DNA of 64,000 nucleotides from contig NZ_JAJAQH010000001.1 in NCBI RefSeq assembly GCF_020523625.1, forward strand, positions 136,930 to 200,929, given 5' to 3'. How positions within the stretch are numbered: position 1 is the stretch's first letter; each line of letters begins with the position of its first letter. The notes below the pieces were generated by a model, which was not told the origin of the DNA, did not search any database, and saw only the letters and a program-made list of their open reading frames with translations. Below are positions 19,571 to 28,297 of this stretch, one piece after another. The translations under genes were made by a program, and so were the position numbers. This DNA comes from Methylovorus menthalis. Its GTDB lineage: Bacteria > Pseudomonadota > Gammaproteobacteria > Burkholderiales > Methylophilaceae.

Positions 19571-20903
19571 GAGGTGTAAGAATTTTTGTGTAAACAGTCA
19601 TTTTGGCAGGAATCTGCCGCTACCTTAGTTAGGAGTAAAAATGACCGACTCAACTAAAGCAATACCCATGGAAATCGTCGACGGGGTGTTCTCAAAATAT
19701 CAGAGGCCCGAAGATCTCACCGGTGAAAACGGCCTGATCAAGCAACTGACCAAAGCGCTGGTCGAGCGTGTTTTGGAGACGGAGATGGCTGAACATCTAG
19801 GCCACGCCAAAAACGAAACTGTCAGCAATGCCACGGGGAATACGCGTAATGGCAAATCCAAGAAAACGCTCAAAGGTGACTTTGGTGAAATGGACATTTA
19901 CGTTCCACGCGACCGGGAAGGCAGCTTCGAGCCTCAGCTCATCCCCAAATACAAAACCAGGTTCACCAATTTTGATGAGCAGATTATTGCACTCTACTCC
20001 CGAGGAATGACCACCCGTCAAATCCAAAGCTACCTGGAAGAAATGTATGGTGCCGACGTCTCGCCTACGCTTATTTCAAACGTAACAGATGCCGTCAACG
20101 ATGAAGTGAAAGCCTGGCAGCAGCGCCCACTGGACGAGGTTTACCCTATCGTTTACCTGGATTGCATTCATGTAAAAATCCGTGATGCTGGCAGTGTTCG
20201 AGCTAAGGCAGTCTACCTAGCTGTCGGCATTAATATGGAGGGCGAAAAAGAAATGCTGGGTATCTGGATCGCGCAGACTGAGGGAGCCAAGTTCTGGCTG
20301 CAGGTGGTGACGGAGCTAAAGAACCGAGGGGTTCAGGATATTTTCATTGCTTGTGTTGATGGGCTGAAGGGTTTCCCCGAGGCCATTGAAACCGTATTCC
20401 CTCAGACAGCTGTCCAGCTATGCATCGTCCATATGGTTCGCTACAGCATGAATTACGTCCATTGGAAGCTACGCAAAGAGGTCGCCACGGACCTAAAGCA
20501 CATTTATCAGTCGGCGACCTTAGCGGAGGCCGAAGAATGCCTAACCGCGTTCGAAAAGAAATGGGATGCCACCTACCCTCCGATAGCGCAATCATGGCGG
20601 CGTAACTGGTATCGCATTACCCCATTCTTTGATTACCCTCCAGAGATTCGTCGCGCCATATATACGACCAATGCCATCGAATCCGTTAACATGAGTCTAC
20701 GAAGAATCATTAAGCACCGTGGGTCGTTTCCGAATGATGAGTCCTTGATAAAGCTGTTCTATTTGGCATTGAACAACATCAGCCAAAACTGGGATATGCC
20801 GATACGGGACTGGAAGAGTGCATTGAACCGGTTTAGCATTCAGTTCGAGAGCCGAATGCGAACCTGTAAAGTCTGGCCGTTTACACAAAATTATACCCAG
20901 TCT
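19571..20903. mobile_element. IS256-family insertion sequence inside the Tn7-like element
   Basis: Imperfect inverted repeats lie at 19571-19597 (GAGGTGTAAG...TGTAAACAG) and 20878-20903 (read inward GACTGGGTAT...TGTAAACGG). The roughly 1.33 kb length fits IS256 elements. The expected 8-9-bp direct repeat is not seen, which suggests that a deletion starting at the IS removed the rest of tniQ. Confidence 0.78.
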
Positions 20904-21017
20904 CGGTGTAGCCTCTTAATTTTTTTAGAGATTAGATCGCGGCGTGATGTCCGATACAAATCCAATCGCATGCGGAGGCAGTATCCGGCGGATAGCATGG
21001 CTGTGGCAGGGCCCTGA
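19641..21017 (+). CDS. IS256-family (mutator-type) transposase with altered C-terminus
   Basis: The transposase has the IS256 core: Asp in PIVYLDCIHVKI, Asp in FIACVDGLKGFPEA, and Glu in AIYTTNAIESVNMSLR. An ATG with GGAG upstream starts the frame. Normal IS256 transposases are about 400 aa; this frame is 458 aa and reads through the right inverted repeat into flanking DNA. One extra base near 20859 would give an ending RMPNL and a stop at 20867-20869, so a one-base deletion is likely. Activity is uncertain. Confidence 0.88.
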   Translation: MTDSTKAIPMEIVDGVFSKYQRPEDLTGENGLIKQLTKALVERVLETEMAEHLGHAKNETVSNATGNTRNGKSKKTLKGDFGEMDIYVPRDREGSFEPQLIPKYKTRFTNFDEQIIALYSRGMTTRQIQSYLEEMYGADVSPTLISNVTDAVNDEVKAWQQRPLDEVYPIVYLDCIHVKIRDAGSVRAKAVYLAVGINMEGEKEMLGIWIAQTEGAKFWLQVVTELKNRGVQDIFIACVDGLKGFPEAIETVFPQTAVQLCIVHMVRYSMNYVHWKLRKEVATDLKHIYQSATLAEAEECLTAFEKKWDATYPPIAQSWRRNWYRITPFFDYPPEIRRAIYTTNAIESVNMSLRRIIKHRGSFPNDESLIKLFYLALNNISQNWDMPIRDWKSALNRFSIQFESRMRTCKVWPFTQNYTQSRCSLLIFLEIRSRRDVRYKSNRMRRQYPADSMAVAGP

Positions 21018-21137
21018 GTAATTAAAAAACTTCACTCGGCTGAGCTCTCGATATTATTAGGGTGAGATTTGGGGCTATTGCTCACGCCAGCCTGAGTTTA
21101 GAAATCAACTTTAATCTGAGTTCACGGAGGCATGACC

Positions 21138-22073
21138 ATGGACTACCCCCGCCATTCTGCACTGTCCGGCTTATCCATTGAGCAGCTTGAATCGCTACTA
21201 AACTCTCTGCCAGTTCCTTTATCGTGGGCACTTCTCGAAACCGGTGAAATTATGTTCATGAATGCAAAGTTTACTGAAACATTCGGTTATGTGAAGGGAG
21301 ACTTTTCAACTATACCAGACTGGATTGCTACAGCTTATCCAACTGAAGAGCAACGCCAATTAACTACCTCAGAGTGGATGAAGTATATACATGCCCCTCC
21401 TGAAATGGCATATGAAATTCCTGTTCTAGAGGTAGTGGTGATTTGCAAAGATGGATCTCAAAAAGTAGCAGAACACTCTGGTGTCATTTTGCCTAAAGCA
21501 GGTTTAGCTCTTGCCACTTTTATTGATATCACTGAGCGGAAGGCGGCGGAACAAGAGAGCAAAGTACTTGCAGAAACTTGTCCACTAACAGGTTTGCTTA
21601 ATCGACGGGCCTTTGATGCTCATCTAGAGCATGAGATATGGATGGCAAACCGCGAAAGTAAACATCTGGCGTTAGTTTTGGCTGATCTGGATCATTTCAA
21701 ATCTATAAATGATACTTACGGGCATCAGACTGGGGATGCTGTATTGAAGGAGTTCGCTGGCAGGCTTAAGCAGTCGCTAAGAGCCACTGACAACGTGGCC
21801 CGGCTTGGAGGGGATGAGTTTTCGCTGATATTGAGTAATGTAAAAGATAAAGACGCAATCCTCGTCTGTGAAAAAATTCTAAAATTCATGGATGAGCCTA
21901 TTCATGTCAATGGCATAGCCATTAACATTGGATGCAGTCTAGGTATTGCGGAGTTTCCCATTGATGCTCCCAATGCTTATAAACTCTTTATGGCGGCGGA
22001 TGAAGCGCTATATGAATCAAAAGGTAAAGGCAGAGGATGTTGGACGGCTTTCAGCCAAACTGTTCCGCGATAA
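21138..22073 (+). CDS. PAS-GGDEF diguanylate cyclase
   Basis: The cargo protein of about 311 aa has an N-terminal PAS domain (residues about 10-130) and a C-terminal GGDEF domain. The active site is ARLGGDEF, and an RxxD product-inhibition site (RATD) stands five residues before it, so it should make c-di-GMP and be feedback-inhibited. No membrane segments are seen. The second ATG (21138) is preferred because GGAGG is seven bases upstream of it but almost touches the first ATG at 21132. It lies just after the IS element and may sense a small ligand or redox state. Confidence 0.88.
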   Translation: MDYPRHSALSGLSIEQLESLLNSLPVPLSWALLETGEIMFMNAKFTETFGYVKGDFSTIPDWIATAYPTEEQRQLTTSEWMKYIHAPPEMAYEIPVLEVVVICKDGSQKVAEHSGVILPKAGLALATFIDITERKAAEQESKVLAETCPLTGLLNRRAFDAHLEHEIWMANRESKHLALVLADLDHFKSINDTYGHQTGDAVLKEFAGRLKQSLRATDNVARLGGDEFSLILSNVKDKDAILVCEKILKFMDEPIHVNGIAINIGCSLGIAEFPIDAPNAYKLFMAADEALYESKGKGRGCWTAFSQTVPR

Positions 22074-22105
22074 ACTCGTCCAGCGCGCTACGCGCCTCCC
22101 ACTCT

Positions 22106-22285
22106 TTAGTTGCGATAATCCATCATTGTTTCGCGCAGGGCCCGGCTTGGAGCTGGCCCACCATTTTCCAATGCCATGCGAGCTTCTGCATCGATTTCGT
22201 CTTCGGCAGTAATCATCGCAAGCTTTGCGGCTTGCCATCTCTTAGTCAGCAGATCTAGTTCAATAAGTACCTCTGGATGGGTCAT
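22106..22285 (-). CDS. Small protein of unknown function (59 aa)
   Basis: I do not recognise the family. The frame begins MTHPEVLIELDLLTKRW, with AAGGA six bases upstream of the chosen ATG, better spaced than the preceding in-frame ATG at 22291. The product is acidic and largely helical, with an Ala/Glu-rich centre (AEDEIDAEARMALENGG), and lacks signal or membrane segments. It is convergent with the diguanylate cyclase and divergent from the exporter gene. A good start signal and coding-like composition support a real gene. Confidence 0.5.
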   Translation of the reverse strand: MTHPEVLIELDLLTKRWQAAKLAMITAEDEIDAEARMALENGGPAPSRALRETMMDYRN

Positions 22286-22378
22286 TGTCATTCCTTAAAA
22301 CACACCCTGGTCCGCCCTAATAATCTATATAAAATGACAGTAGTGCCTGATTGTTGTCAGATGAATATCGTTTGATTC

Positions 22379-23224
22379 ATGCGCCTAGCTCCCTCCATGC
22401 CAACTCACGTCGTTCTACTATTACTCTTCGCAGCCCTTCTACATGCAGCTTGGAACGCACTCCTACGTAGCGGAGTCGACAGACTTTGGTCAATGACGGT
22501 CATGTGCCTCTCAATCGTGATAGCCAGTGCTCCAGCCGCTGTCTTTTTAAATCCACCCGCCAAAGCTAGTTGGATCTATGCAGCACTTTCAGCAGGACTG
22601 CATGTGGGTTACAACCTTTTTCTTATTAGGAGTTATCAAGTAGGCGAGCTCGTGCAAACTTATCCGATTGCACGTGGTTCCTCACCCATCATTATCACCC
22701 TCGCAGCTTCATTTTTTGCGAGTGAGAGTATCGGCCCAAGCGCTCTTCTTGGAATTGCCTTGGTATCAGGTGGCATTATTTCCTTGAGCTTTATTGGAAA
22801 AAAACTGGGAACTACTGGTGTCGCCCATTCCTTGGGGACTGGATGTTTCATTGCCGCTTACAGTGTGATTGACGGTATAGGTGTGCGATTATCTGGCGCT
22901 CCGATGGCATACACAATGTGGATGTGTGCCTTATGGGGCATCCTAATGCTATCGATGTATATAGGCATGCGCGACGCGAAAAGCTTATTTACTATTCGTG
23001 CAGGATTCATTCCTGCCTTTATCGGCGGACTGGTCTCCCTTCTGGCTTATGGCATTGTCATCTATGCAATGTCCGTTGCTCCCATGGGTGCCGTATCGGC
23101 ATTACGCGAAACCAGTGTCCTATTTGTCGCATTCATTGGTTATTTTTTTCTTGGCGAGACGCTTAGTGTCCGAAAGGTATTGGCGTGCACAGCAATCGCC
23201 TTAGGCATAATAATCATTGGCTGA
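22379..23224 (+). CDS. EamA/DMT-family transporter
   Basis: The protein of 275-281 aa is almost entirely membrane-embedded, with about ten hydrophobic helices in two EamA repeats. Typical segments are AALLHAAWNALLR near the start and VAPMGAVSALRETSVLFVAFIGYFFLGET near the end. The family exports amino acids, purines or other metabolites; the substrate is unknown. The start may be ATG 22379 or the in-frame ATG six codons later. It is followed 121 bp later by the reductase gene. Confidence 0.85.
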   Translation: MRLAPSMPTHVVLLLLFAALLHAAWNALLRSGVDRLWSMTVMCLSIVIASAPAAVFLNPPAKASWIYAALSAGLHVGYNLFLIRSYQVGELVQTYPIARGSSPIIITLAASFFASESIGPSALLGIALVSGGIISLSFIGKKLGTTGVAHSLGTGCFIAAYSVIDGIGVRLSGAPMAYTMWMCALWGILMLSMYIGMRDAKSLFTIRAGFIPAFIGGLVSLLAYGIVIYAMSVAPMGAVSALRETSVLFVAFIGYFFLGETLSVRKVLACTAIALGIIIIG

Positions 23225-23345
23225 TGGCTGCCTGATTTACAGCTCATCTCAAAAGAGTGATGAAAATATTTTATATATTTAGCGAGATGTGACCAATGGT
23301 CACGGATGACTGTTAGGACGCGATGACTTTTATGAAAGGATAAGT

Positions 23346-24236
23346 ATGCTTGAATATCCAACCGTCGCACTTGTTGGTCCAGGTGCGATCGGCACGACCA
23401 TAGCGGCGGCTCTTCATGAGGTTGGACGTACGCCAACCATTTGCGGACGCACGGCGCATGAGTTTTTAGAGCTAGTTTCCGATGGCGGCCGTATCGTTGT
23501 TCCTGGGCCCGTGCTGACTAATCCGGCCAGCATCACAAATACATGCGATCTAGTTTTTGTCGCGGTCAAAACAACACAGACTGAGGCCATCGGACCATGG
23601 CTTTCTGCCTTGTGTGGCCCTCGGACAGTAATTTGCGCCCTGCAAAACGGCATCGAGCAGAAAACCCTCTTCGCGCCATATTTATCCGGCAGCTCATTAC
23701 TACCATCAGTGGTGTGGTTTCCTGCTGAACGAAAAGCAGATGCCTTGGTGCGGCTACGTGGCAAAGCCCGCCTTACCTTACCGGACACACCAGCAGCCAA
23801 CGTGGTGCTCTCCGCATTAAGTGGCACATGGTGCTCGGTTGAAGTTGCGGGAAATTTCACATCAATCGCTTGGCAAAAGCTGTTACAAAATGCGGTGGCG
23901 GGTTTAATGGTTTTAACGGGCCGCCGTGCTGGCATGTTTTCCAGAGCGGACATTAATAGTTTATCGCTAGCCTATCTATGGGAGTGCCTTGAAGTTGCTC
24001 GCGCGGAAGGAGCAATATTAGGCGATGAAGTGCCGCAACAAATCGTGGAGAAATTCCGTCACTCTCCGGCAGACCTAGGCACTTCCATTCTTGCCGACCG
24101 CCAAGCTGGTCGCACTCTCGAATGGGACTGCCGGAACGGAGTAATTCAGCGACTCGGCCGACTGCATGGAGTTCCTACACCTATTAGTGATTTGATTGTG
24201 CCCCTTTTGGTAGCGGCAAGTGAAGGCCCTGGTTAA
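23346..24236 (+). CDS. 2-dehydropantoate 2-reductase family oxidoreductase
   Basis: The 296-aa NADPH-dependent enzyme has the N-terminal Rossmann loop GPGAIGTTIAAAL (residues about 11-23), the catalytic Lys-Asn region WQKLLQNAVAG (about 178-188) and a C-terminal helical domain with DRQAGRTLEWDCRNG, where the family carries a conserved Glu. PanE reduces ketopantoate to pantoate, but transposon-borne paralogues often act on other 2-oxoacids, so I leave the symbol blank. AAGGATAAG precedes the ATG. A clear terminator follows. Confidence 0.8.
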   Translation: MLEYPTVALVGPGAIGTTIAAALHEVGRTPTICGRTAHEFLELVSDGGRIVVPGPVLTNPASITNTCDLVFVAVKTTQTEAIGPWLSALCGPRTVICALQNGIEQKTLFAPYLSGSSLLPSVVWFPAERKADALVRLRGKARLTLPDTPAANVVLSALSGTWCSVEVAGNFTSIAWQKLLQNAVAGLMVLTGRRAGMFSRADINSLSLAYLWECLEVARAEGAILGDEVPQQIVEKFRHSPADLGTSILADRQAGRTLEWDCRNGVIQRLGRLHGVPTPISDLIVPLLVAASEGPG

Positions 24237-24250
24237 TGCTTATTAAAGTG

Positions 24251-24284
24251 CAACCACCTCCTTTAAGGTGGTTGCTGTTTTTTT
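24251..24284 (+). terminator. Rho-independent terminator after the reductase gene
   Basis: A nine-base-pair stem CAACCACCT/AGGTGGTTG is followed by CTG and seven T residues, 14 bp past the stop codon. Confidence 0.9.
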
Positions 24285-24464
24285 CTAGTCATCCAAAAAA
24301 TAAGTAGCAACCCAGAAAAATAAATGAGGAGTAGAAGCCCGCTAGGACAACGATAAAGATTTATGATCCAAGAAATAGCCATGAGGAGGCCCGCACTGGG
24401 AAATGCTTGGATTGCCATTTTCAATGTGAAGAATTTTCATTTTGCTCTAATCGATCATTGAAAA

Positions 24465-25238
24465 TTAACGAGTGGTATAGCCGCCGTTAGCAAAAATGGT
24501 TTGCCCGGTAATCCACCACCCCTCAGTTACTAAAAAACGCACAATCGGTGCAATGTCTTCGATATCAGTAAGTCCTTTTCGTGACCACCCACTCAAAGCT
24601 GCTGCTGAAGCATGATAGGCCGCCGCTTCTTTACTTTCTTGCCCATAGAAAAATGGAGTATCCATTGGGCCTGGCCCAATTGCGTTGACACTTATCCCTC
24701 TTGAACCAAATTCTTTTGATGCCGCGCGCGTAAAGTGCTCCACAGCGGCTTTACTGCCTGGGTAAATAGCATAGCTATCAGTGTAGGCGGCCAGCAGGGA
24801 AGTTACGATGGTAACAAGACTGCCGCCATTGCTAAGTGTGCGGCCGGCTTGCTGAATAAAAAAGAAAGCAGCTTTCGCGTTGGCATCAAATGACTGATCG
24901 AAATCAACCTCTGTCACATCCAATATTGGCTTCTTGATTACCACTCCCACCGTATTGATCGCAATGTCTATCTGCCCAAACCGTTTCAATGCTTCATCAA
25001 AAAGTTTTGCATTATTTTCCGCAATTGACAGGTCAGCTTGAAAGGCGAAAGCATCGACGCCTTCTGCTTTAAGTATGGACACTGTTTTGTCGGCATCTGA
25101 TTTTGATGATGCGCTGTGATAATGAATGGCCGCGCCACGCAACCCTGATTCTGCAAATTGCTGCGCAATCAATGCGCCCAAGTTCTTACCCCCGCCTGCG
25201 ATTACAGCAACCTTGTTTTTGAGTGTTCGTGATGCCAT
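24465..25238 (-). CDS. Short-chain dehydrogenase/reductase
   Basis: The 257-aa classical SDR has a glycine-rich cofactor loop near the N-terminus (AGGGKNLGALIA), an altered NAG-like motif (INTVGVV), the catalytic Tyr-x3-Lys (YPGSKAAVEHF) with preceding Ser residues, and PGPMDTPFF after it. The glycine motif GGGKNLG departs from the usual TGxxxGxG. The substrate is unknown. It is transcribed divergently from the LysR gene 130 bp away, the classical arrangement of a LysR regulator and its target. Confidence 0.85.
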   Translation of the reverse strand: MASRTLKNKVAVIAGGGKNLGALIAQQFAESGLRGAAIHYHSASSKSDADKTVSILKAEGVDAFAFQADLSIAENNAKLFDEALKRFGQIDIAINTVGVVIKKPILDVTEVDFDQSFDANAKAAFFFIQQAGRTLSNGGSLVTIVTSLLAAYTDSYAIYPGSKAAVEHFTRAASKEFGSRGISVNAIGPGPMDTPFFYGQESKEAAAYHASAAALSGWSRKGLTDIEDIAPIVRFLVTEGWWITGQTIFANGGYTTR

Positions 25239-25368
25239 TGTTAAATCTCCATTGTTAAGATAAAGGTATACCTACAACTTTTTTTCAATATTCACCTGAA
25301 CGATTGGTGATTACAATTCTTAAGTTTTGGATAGATAATCTATAAATCGCTAACAATGCAGGTGGCCT

Positions 25369-26286
25369 ATGGATAGGATGGATACACTGAAAATTTTCAT
25401 CCGAGTTACTGAGTTGAAAAGTTTCAGTAGGGCAGCTGAGGATTTGGCCTTGCCACGAGCGACTGTATCTGCGGCAGTTGCCCAGCTAGAGGCAGCGGTT
25501 GGGACTCGCTTATTGCAACGTACAACCCGAAAGCTCAGCCTGACTCAAGATGGATTCTCTATTTTAGAGCGTGCTCATATGCTGCTTGACGAATTCGAGG
25601 CCCTGCATCATCAGTTTCGGGCGAACTCAGCCCCTTTAATTGGGAAGTTGAATGTTGATTTGCCGAGCCGCATTGCCAGAAGAGTGGTAATACCTGCTTT
25701 GCCAGATTTTTTGGCCCGCCATCCAGAGCTTCATATCACTGTGGGAGCGGACGACAGAATTATTGATTTAATTGAAGAAGGGGTCGACTGTGCCATTCGG
25801 TTAGGGCCATTATCGGAAAATAGCCTCGTAGCCAAATATCTTGGGACGGTCGAAATGATTAACTGCGCTAGCCCCAGTTATGTGAAAGCGAACAGCAAAC
25901 TAGAAACTATCGATGATTTAGTTTTCCACACTGCCGTCCATTACGGTAGTAAACGTAATGGCAACTTAAATGCAACGGAAACCGATTGGCTGTATTTAGA
26001 TAGCGATGGGTTGCAAAAGTCCGTACCAATCCCCTGCCGCATCAGCGTGCACACGGCTGAAACTTATATAGCGTCTGCAGTCGCAGGCTTAGGTTTAATC
26101 CAAGTACCAGCTTTCGATGTTAGAAACCTGCTTGAAGAAAAACAATTGATTGAAGTGATGCCCCTCTTCCGCCCAGCCCCACTTCCTGTGAATGCACTAT
26201 ATCCGCATCGTAAGCATCTTTCGCCCAGAGTTAGAATATTTATTGAATGGGTGGGAAGCCTAATAGAGCGAAAAATAAATTTCTGA
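25369..26286 (+). CDS. LysR-family transcriptional regulator
   Basis: The 305-aa regulator has an N-terminal winged helix-turn-helix (MDTLKIFIRVTELKSFSRAA) and a C-terminal periplasmic-binding-protein-like effector domain (residues about 90-295). It is of the CrgA/DsdC-like group with the LLQRTTRKLSLTQDG segment. It probably controls the divergent SDR gene through the shared 130-bp intergenic region. An alternative start lies two codons downstream. Confidence 0.88.
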   Translation: MDRMDTLKIFIRVTELKSFSRAAEDLALPRATVSAAVAQLEAAVGTRLLQRTTRKLSLTQDGFSILERAHMLLDEFEALHHQFRANSAPLIGKLNVDLPSRIARRVVIPALPDFLARHPELHITVGADDRIIDLIEEGVDCAIRLGPLSENSLVAKYLGTVEMINCASPSYVKANSKLETIDDLVFHTAVHYGSKRNGNLNATETDWLYLDSDGLQKSVPIPCRISVHTAETYIASAVAGLGLIQVPAFDVRNLLEEKQLIEVMPLFRPAPLPVNALYPHRKHLSPRVRIFIEWVGSLIERKINF

Positions 26287-26474
26287 CTAGTCATTTAGAT
26301 AGCAATCTCATATCTTGAGTTAGTACAGAGATAGGAAGCTGCCTCGGCTCATGGAATTTCTCCCAGAGCTAACTTTTCTTAACCTGAGAATATTTAATTA
26401 CGGTTGGCTACGTCAAGTAATGTGGCTGGCAAAGGAAAGTTTGCATCGTAATTCGAGTCGGATGGAGGGAAAAA

Positions 26475-28241
26475 TCAGTTGAAAACAGCCGCAAGGAACC
26501 TCTCATGTTCGTTCTTTTGAAAAGTATGCTTAACCCTCTTTTCCTGTAATCCACTAGGCAACGGCACATCGGTCGACTTTAACTGTGCCATTTTATTTAG
26601 AATAAATTTTAACGCATCACTCGAAATCTCGCCTTGATTCTCATCCCAAATTATTATGGTCGCTGATTCCTTCGCTCGCTTATGCTGAACCTCAATTACA
26701 TAGCGCGTCCTCTGATTATGATTGGTGATTTTTGCTATTAAGACAGTGCGCCTAATTCTTCTCGGTGGGTTATCAAGGAAAATCCAATTGTTGATGATAT
26801 TTCCACCTCCCAAAACGTTGTAGTCGACCTCATCAATGAGCGCTTTCTCCGGCTGAGTCACAAGCATGTAATCGACGCTGGCCAAGCTAAGTGTTTTTAT
26901 TCGTTTTAAATGATGCAAAACTTCCAAATTTTCCCGGAAGCTAACTTGAGTTTCAGTTTCTATTGTTTCAACAGTATTTGTCACATGAGGTATTAAACCC
27001 TTGATATGCGCTGTACCTACTGTCGACTTTGAGGTGCTTCTCGGCAATACCGAAGCAGTGACGACCTTTTTTACAAATCTCTTAGGTTTTTCACGTTTTT
27101 GATTTTCAAGACTTTTTTCTTTGAATATTTTGCTTGTCTGGATTTTAACGAGCTCCGGGAATCGCTCAGCTATTTCATTTTCCTCGATTTGGAAATTCCC
27201 AAAGATAGAGTTTGGGTTGTCAGGAACCAACTCTTCGAGCTCATCCAAGCGCCCTGGGTATGCTCTTGGCCAGGTGCTCGCTTTCAAAGTCTCTGAATTA
27301 ATATTGATTTTTTCAGTTCGATCCCGGCTGTGACCATTATCCCGCCCCCATTTCAACTCGGTGTATTCACTTGGTATCCAGTTACATTTCAGCAACCGTG
27401 TAATTAAAAGGCTTCCATTCCCTAAGGAACGAGACCTAAAAGTAAACTCTACTTGACCATCAATGGGCGGCCTTGCATACAACATCCGAGAGTACCGCTC
27501 GTTTTTATGATAAACGGCACCTTTAATAAATATCTCCTTCGCTCGCTTCAGAGCAAACTCATTCCATACAAATCGTGCAAGGAAATGTGCATCTGCATCC
27601 AACATCCCCTTTCGCAACCATATTAATGCCTTTTTATCATTCAGCTTTGAGGCCTCAGCATCCCATAAATCAATATTGGGATTTAAGAACGCTCCCGATA
27701 AAAAAGCATTGGCCATAACGCTTGAGGTCGCGTAGAAAAAGCGAAATATCTCCGTACAAGGAACGATATAGCGAAATTTGTTATCCGGCTCACCTACAGT
27801 TAGAAAAAATTGGTTTGCCTGATAATCAGACTTCTCCAAGCCAGATTTATTCGGAATTATTAGTTTTTTCTCATGATCAAAAGTATATCGATCGATGATT
27901 TCGATATTGTTTTCAGCAAAATTCAGCTTTTCCTTTAACTCCTTCTCAAAGAAAGGCAGAGGTGCTGATTGAGGGATACCATTTTTAATCACCGTTCCGA
28001 TAGGTATTCTTGCAAGTTCGCCAATGGGCATATCTACAATTTGATATTCGCCACTAACGCTAGCTCGGGAAAGGCCGCTTGATCCTTTATCAGTAAGTTT
28101 TTGTAAATACGCTTTTATGATCTTCGCATTTCCCTCATAAGGACCCAACTGATCTAATTTCCCATACCAAACTAATCGCCAAAATCCTTGTTGCGCAAGG
28201 CTTTGATGACGAATGCCCGAAATATCACTATCAGATACCAC
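26475..28241 (-). CDS. TnsE-like transposon protein
   Basis: The 588-aa protein is encoded opposite to tnsABC at the far tip, starting with GTG 51 bp from the border. Similarity to Tn7 TnsE is by eye: an N-terminal WRLVWYG strand, a mid-segment [18 protein letters not shown] comparable to RYHIPQLELARSLFLINS, a variable charged middle, and a C-terminal domain (about residues 420-588) with repeated strands ([22 protein letters not shown]). TnsE steers Tn7 to replicating DNA on mobile plasmids through DNA 3' ends and the sliding clamp. If this is its counterpart, the element once had a second targeting route. Alternative: an unrelated accessory protein. Confidence 0.5.
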   Translation of the reverse strand: MVSDSDISGIRHQSLAQQGFWRLVWYGKLDQLGPYEGNAKIIKAYLQKLTDKGSSGLSRASVSGEYQIVDMPIGELARIPIGTVIKNGIPQSAPLPFFEKELKEKLNFAENNIEIIDRYTFDHEKKLIIPNKSGLEKSDYQANQFFLTVGEPDNKFRYIVPCTEIFRFFYATSSVMANAFLSGAFLNPNIDLWDAEASKLNDKKALIWLRKGMLDADAHFLARFVWNEFALKRAKEIFIKGAVYHKNERYSRMLYARPPIDGQVEFTFRSRSLGNGSLLITRLLKCNWIPSEYTELKWGRDNGHSRDRTEKININSETLKASTWPRAYPGRLDELEELVPDNPNSIFGNFQIEENEIAERFPELVKIQTSKIFKEKSLENQKREKPKRFVKKVVTASVLPRSTSKSTVGTAHIKGLIPHVTNTVETIETETQVSFRENLEVLHHLKRIKTLSLASVDYMLVTQPEKALIDEVDYNVLGGGNIINNWIFLDNPPRRIRRTVLIAKITNHNQRTRYVIEVQHKRAKESATIIIWDENQGEISSDALKFILNKMAQLKSTDVPLPSGLQEKRVKHTFQKNEHERFLAAVFN

Positions 28242-28250
28242 GGCATACTT

Positions 28251-28292
28251 TCAAATATCGTGGAACATTTACATTTATCGAGGTTTTTTGGG
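28251..28292 (-). repeat. TnsE-side transposon end with putative TnsB-binding repeats
   Basis: Read inward, the tip is CCCAAAAAACCTCGATAAATG. CATTTATC (28272-28279) and TCAAATATC (28251-28259) are the inverted counterparts of the repeats at the other end, 13 and 33 bp from the tip. A third weak copy CGAAATATC lies at 28218-28226 inside the TnsE-like gene. Confidence 0.68.
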
Positions 28293-28297
28293 CCTTG
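28293..28297. repeat. Target site duplication of the Tn7-like element, copy 2
   Basis: This is the second CCTTG copy, adjoining comM codons for LAPADLPK. It pairs with the copy at 15709-15713. Confidence 0.88.

Larger units (their letters stand above)
15714..28292. mobile_element. Tn7-like transposon in comM (12,579 bp)
   Basis: The element is defined by CCTTG duplications, by tnsA starting 46 bp inside one tip, and by a TnsE-like gene starting 51 bp inside the other. Order: tnsA, tnsB, tnsC, truncated tniQ, IS256-family insertion, PAS-GGDEF gene, small ORF, EamA exporter, ketopantoate-reductase-like gene, SDR, LysR, tnsE-like gene. comM is a known target of Tn6022/AbaR-type Tn7-like elements in Acinetobacter; this is the same gene in a different lineage. 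DNA inside is visibly richer in A+T than the flanks. No cas genes or CRISPR repeats are present, so it is not an RNA-guided element. Confidence 0.92.

Noticed and set aside
20904-21131. Remainder of tniQ after the IS element
   Set aside because: No frame in this stretch shows TniQ features or continues the interrupted protein, so it was not annotated as a 3' fragment.
15714-28292. RNA-guided (CAST) transposon
   Set aside because: TnsB, TnsC and TniQ occur in such elements, but there are no cas12k or cascade genes and no repeat-spacer array. The insertion lies in comM, a protein-guided site.
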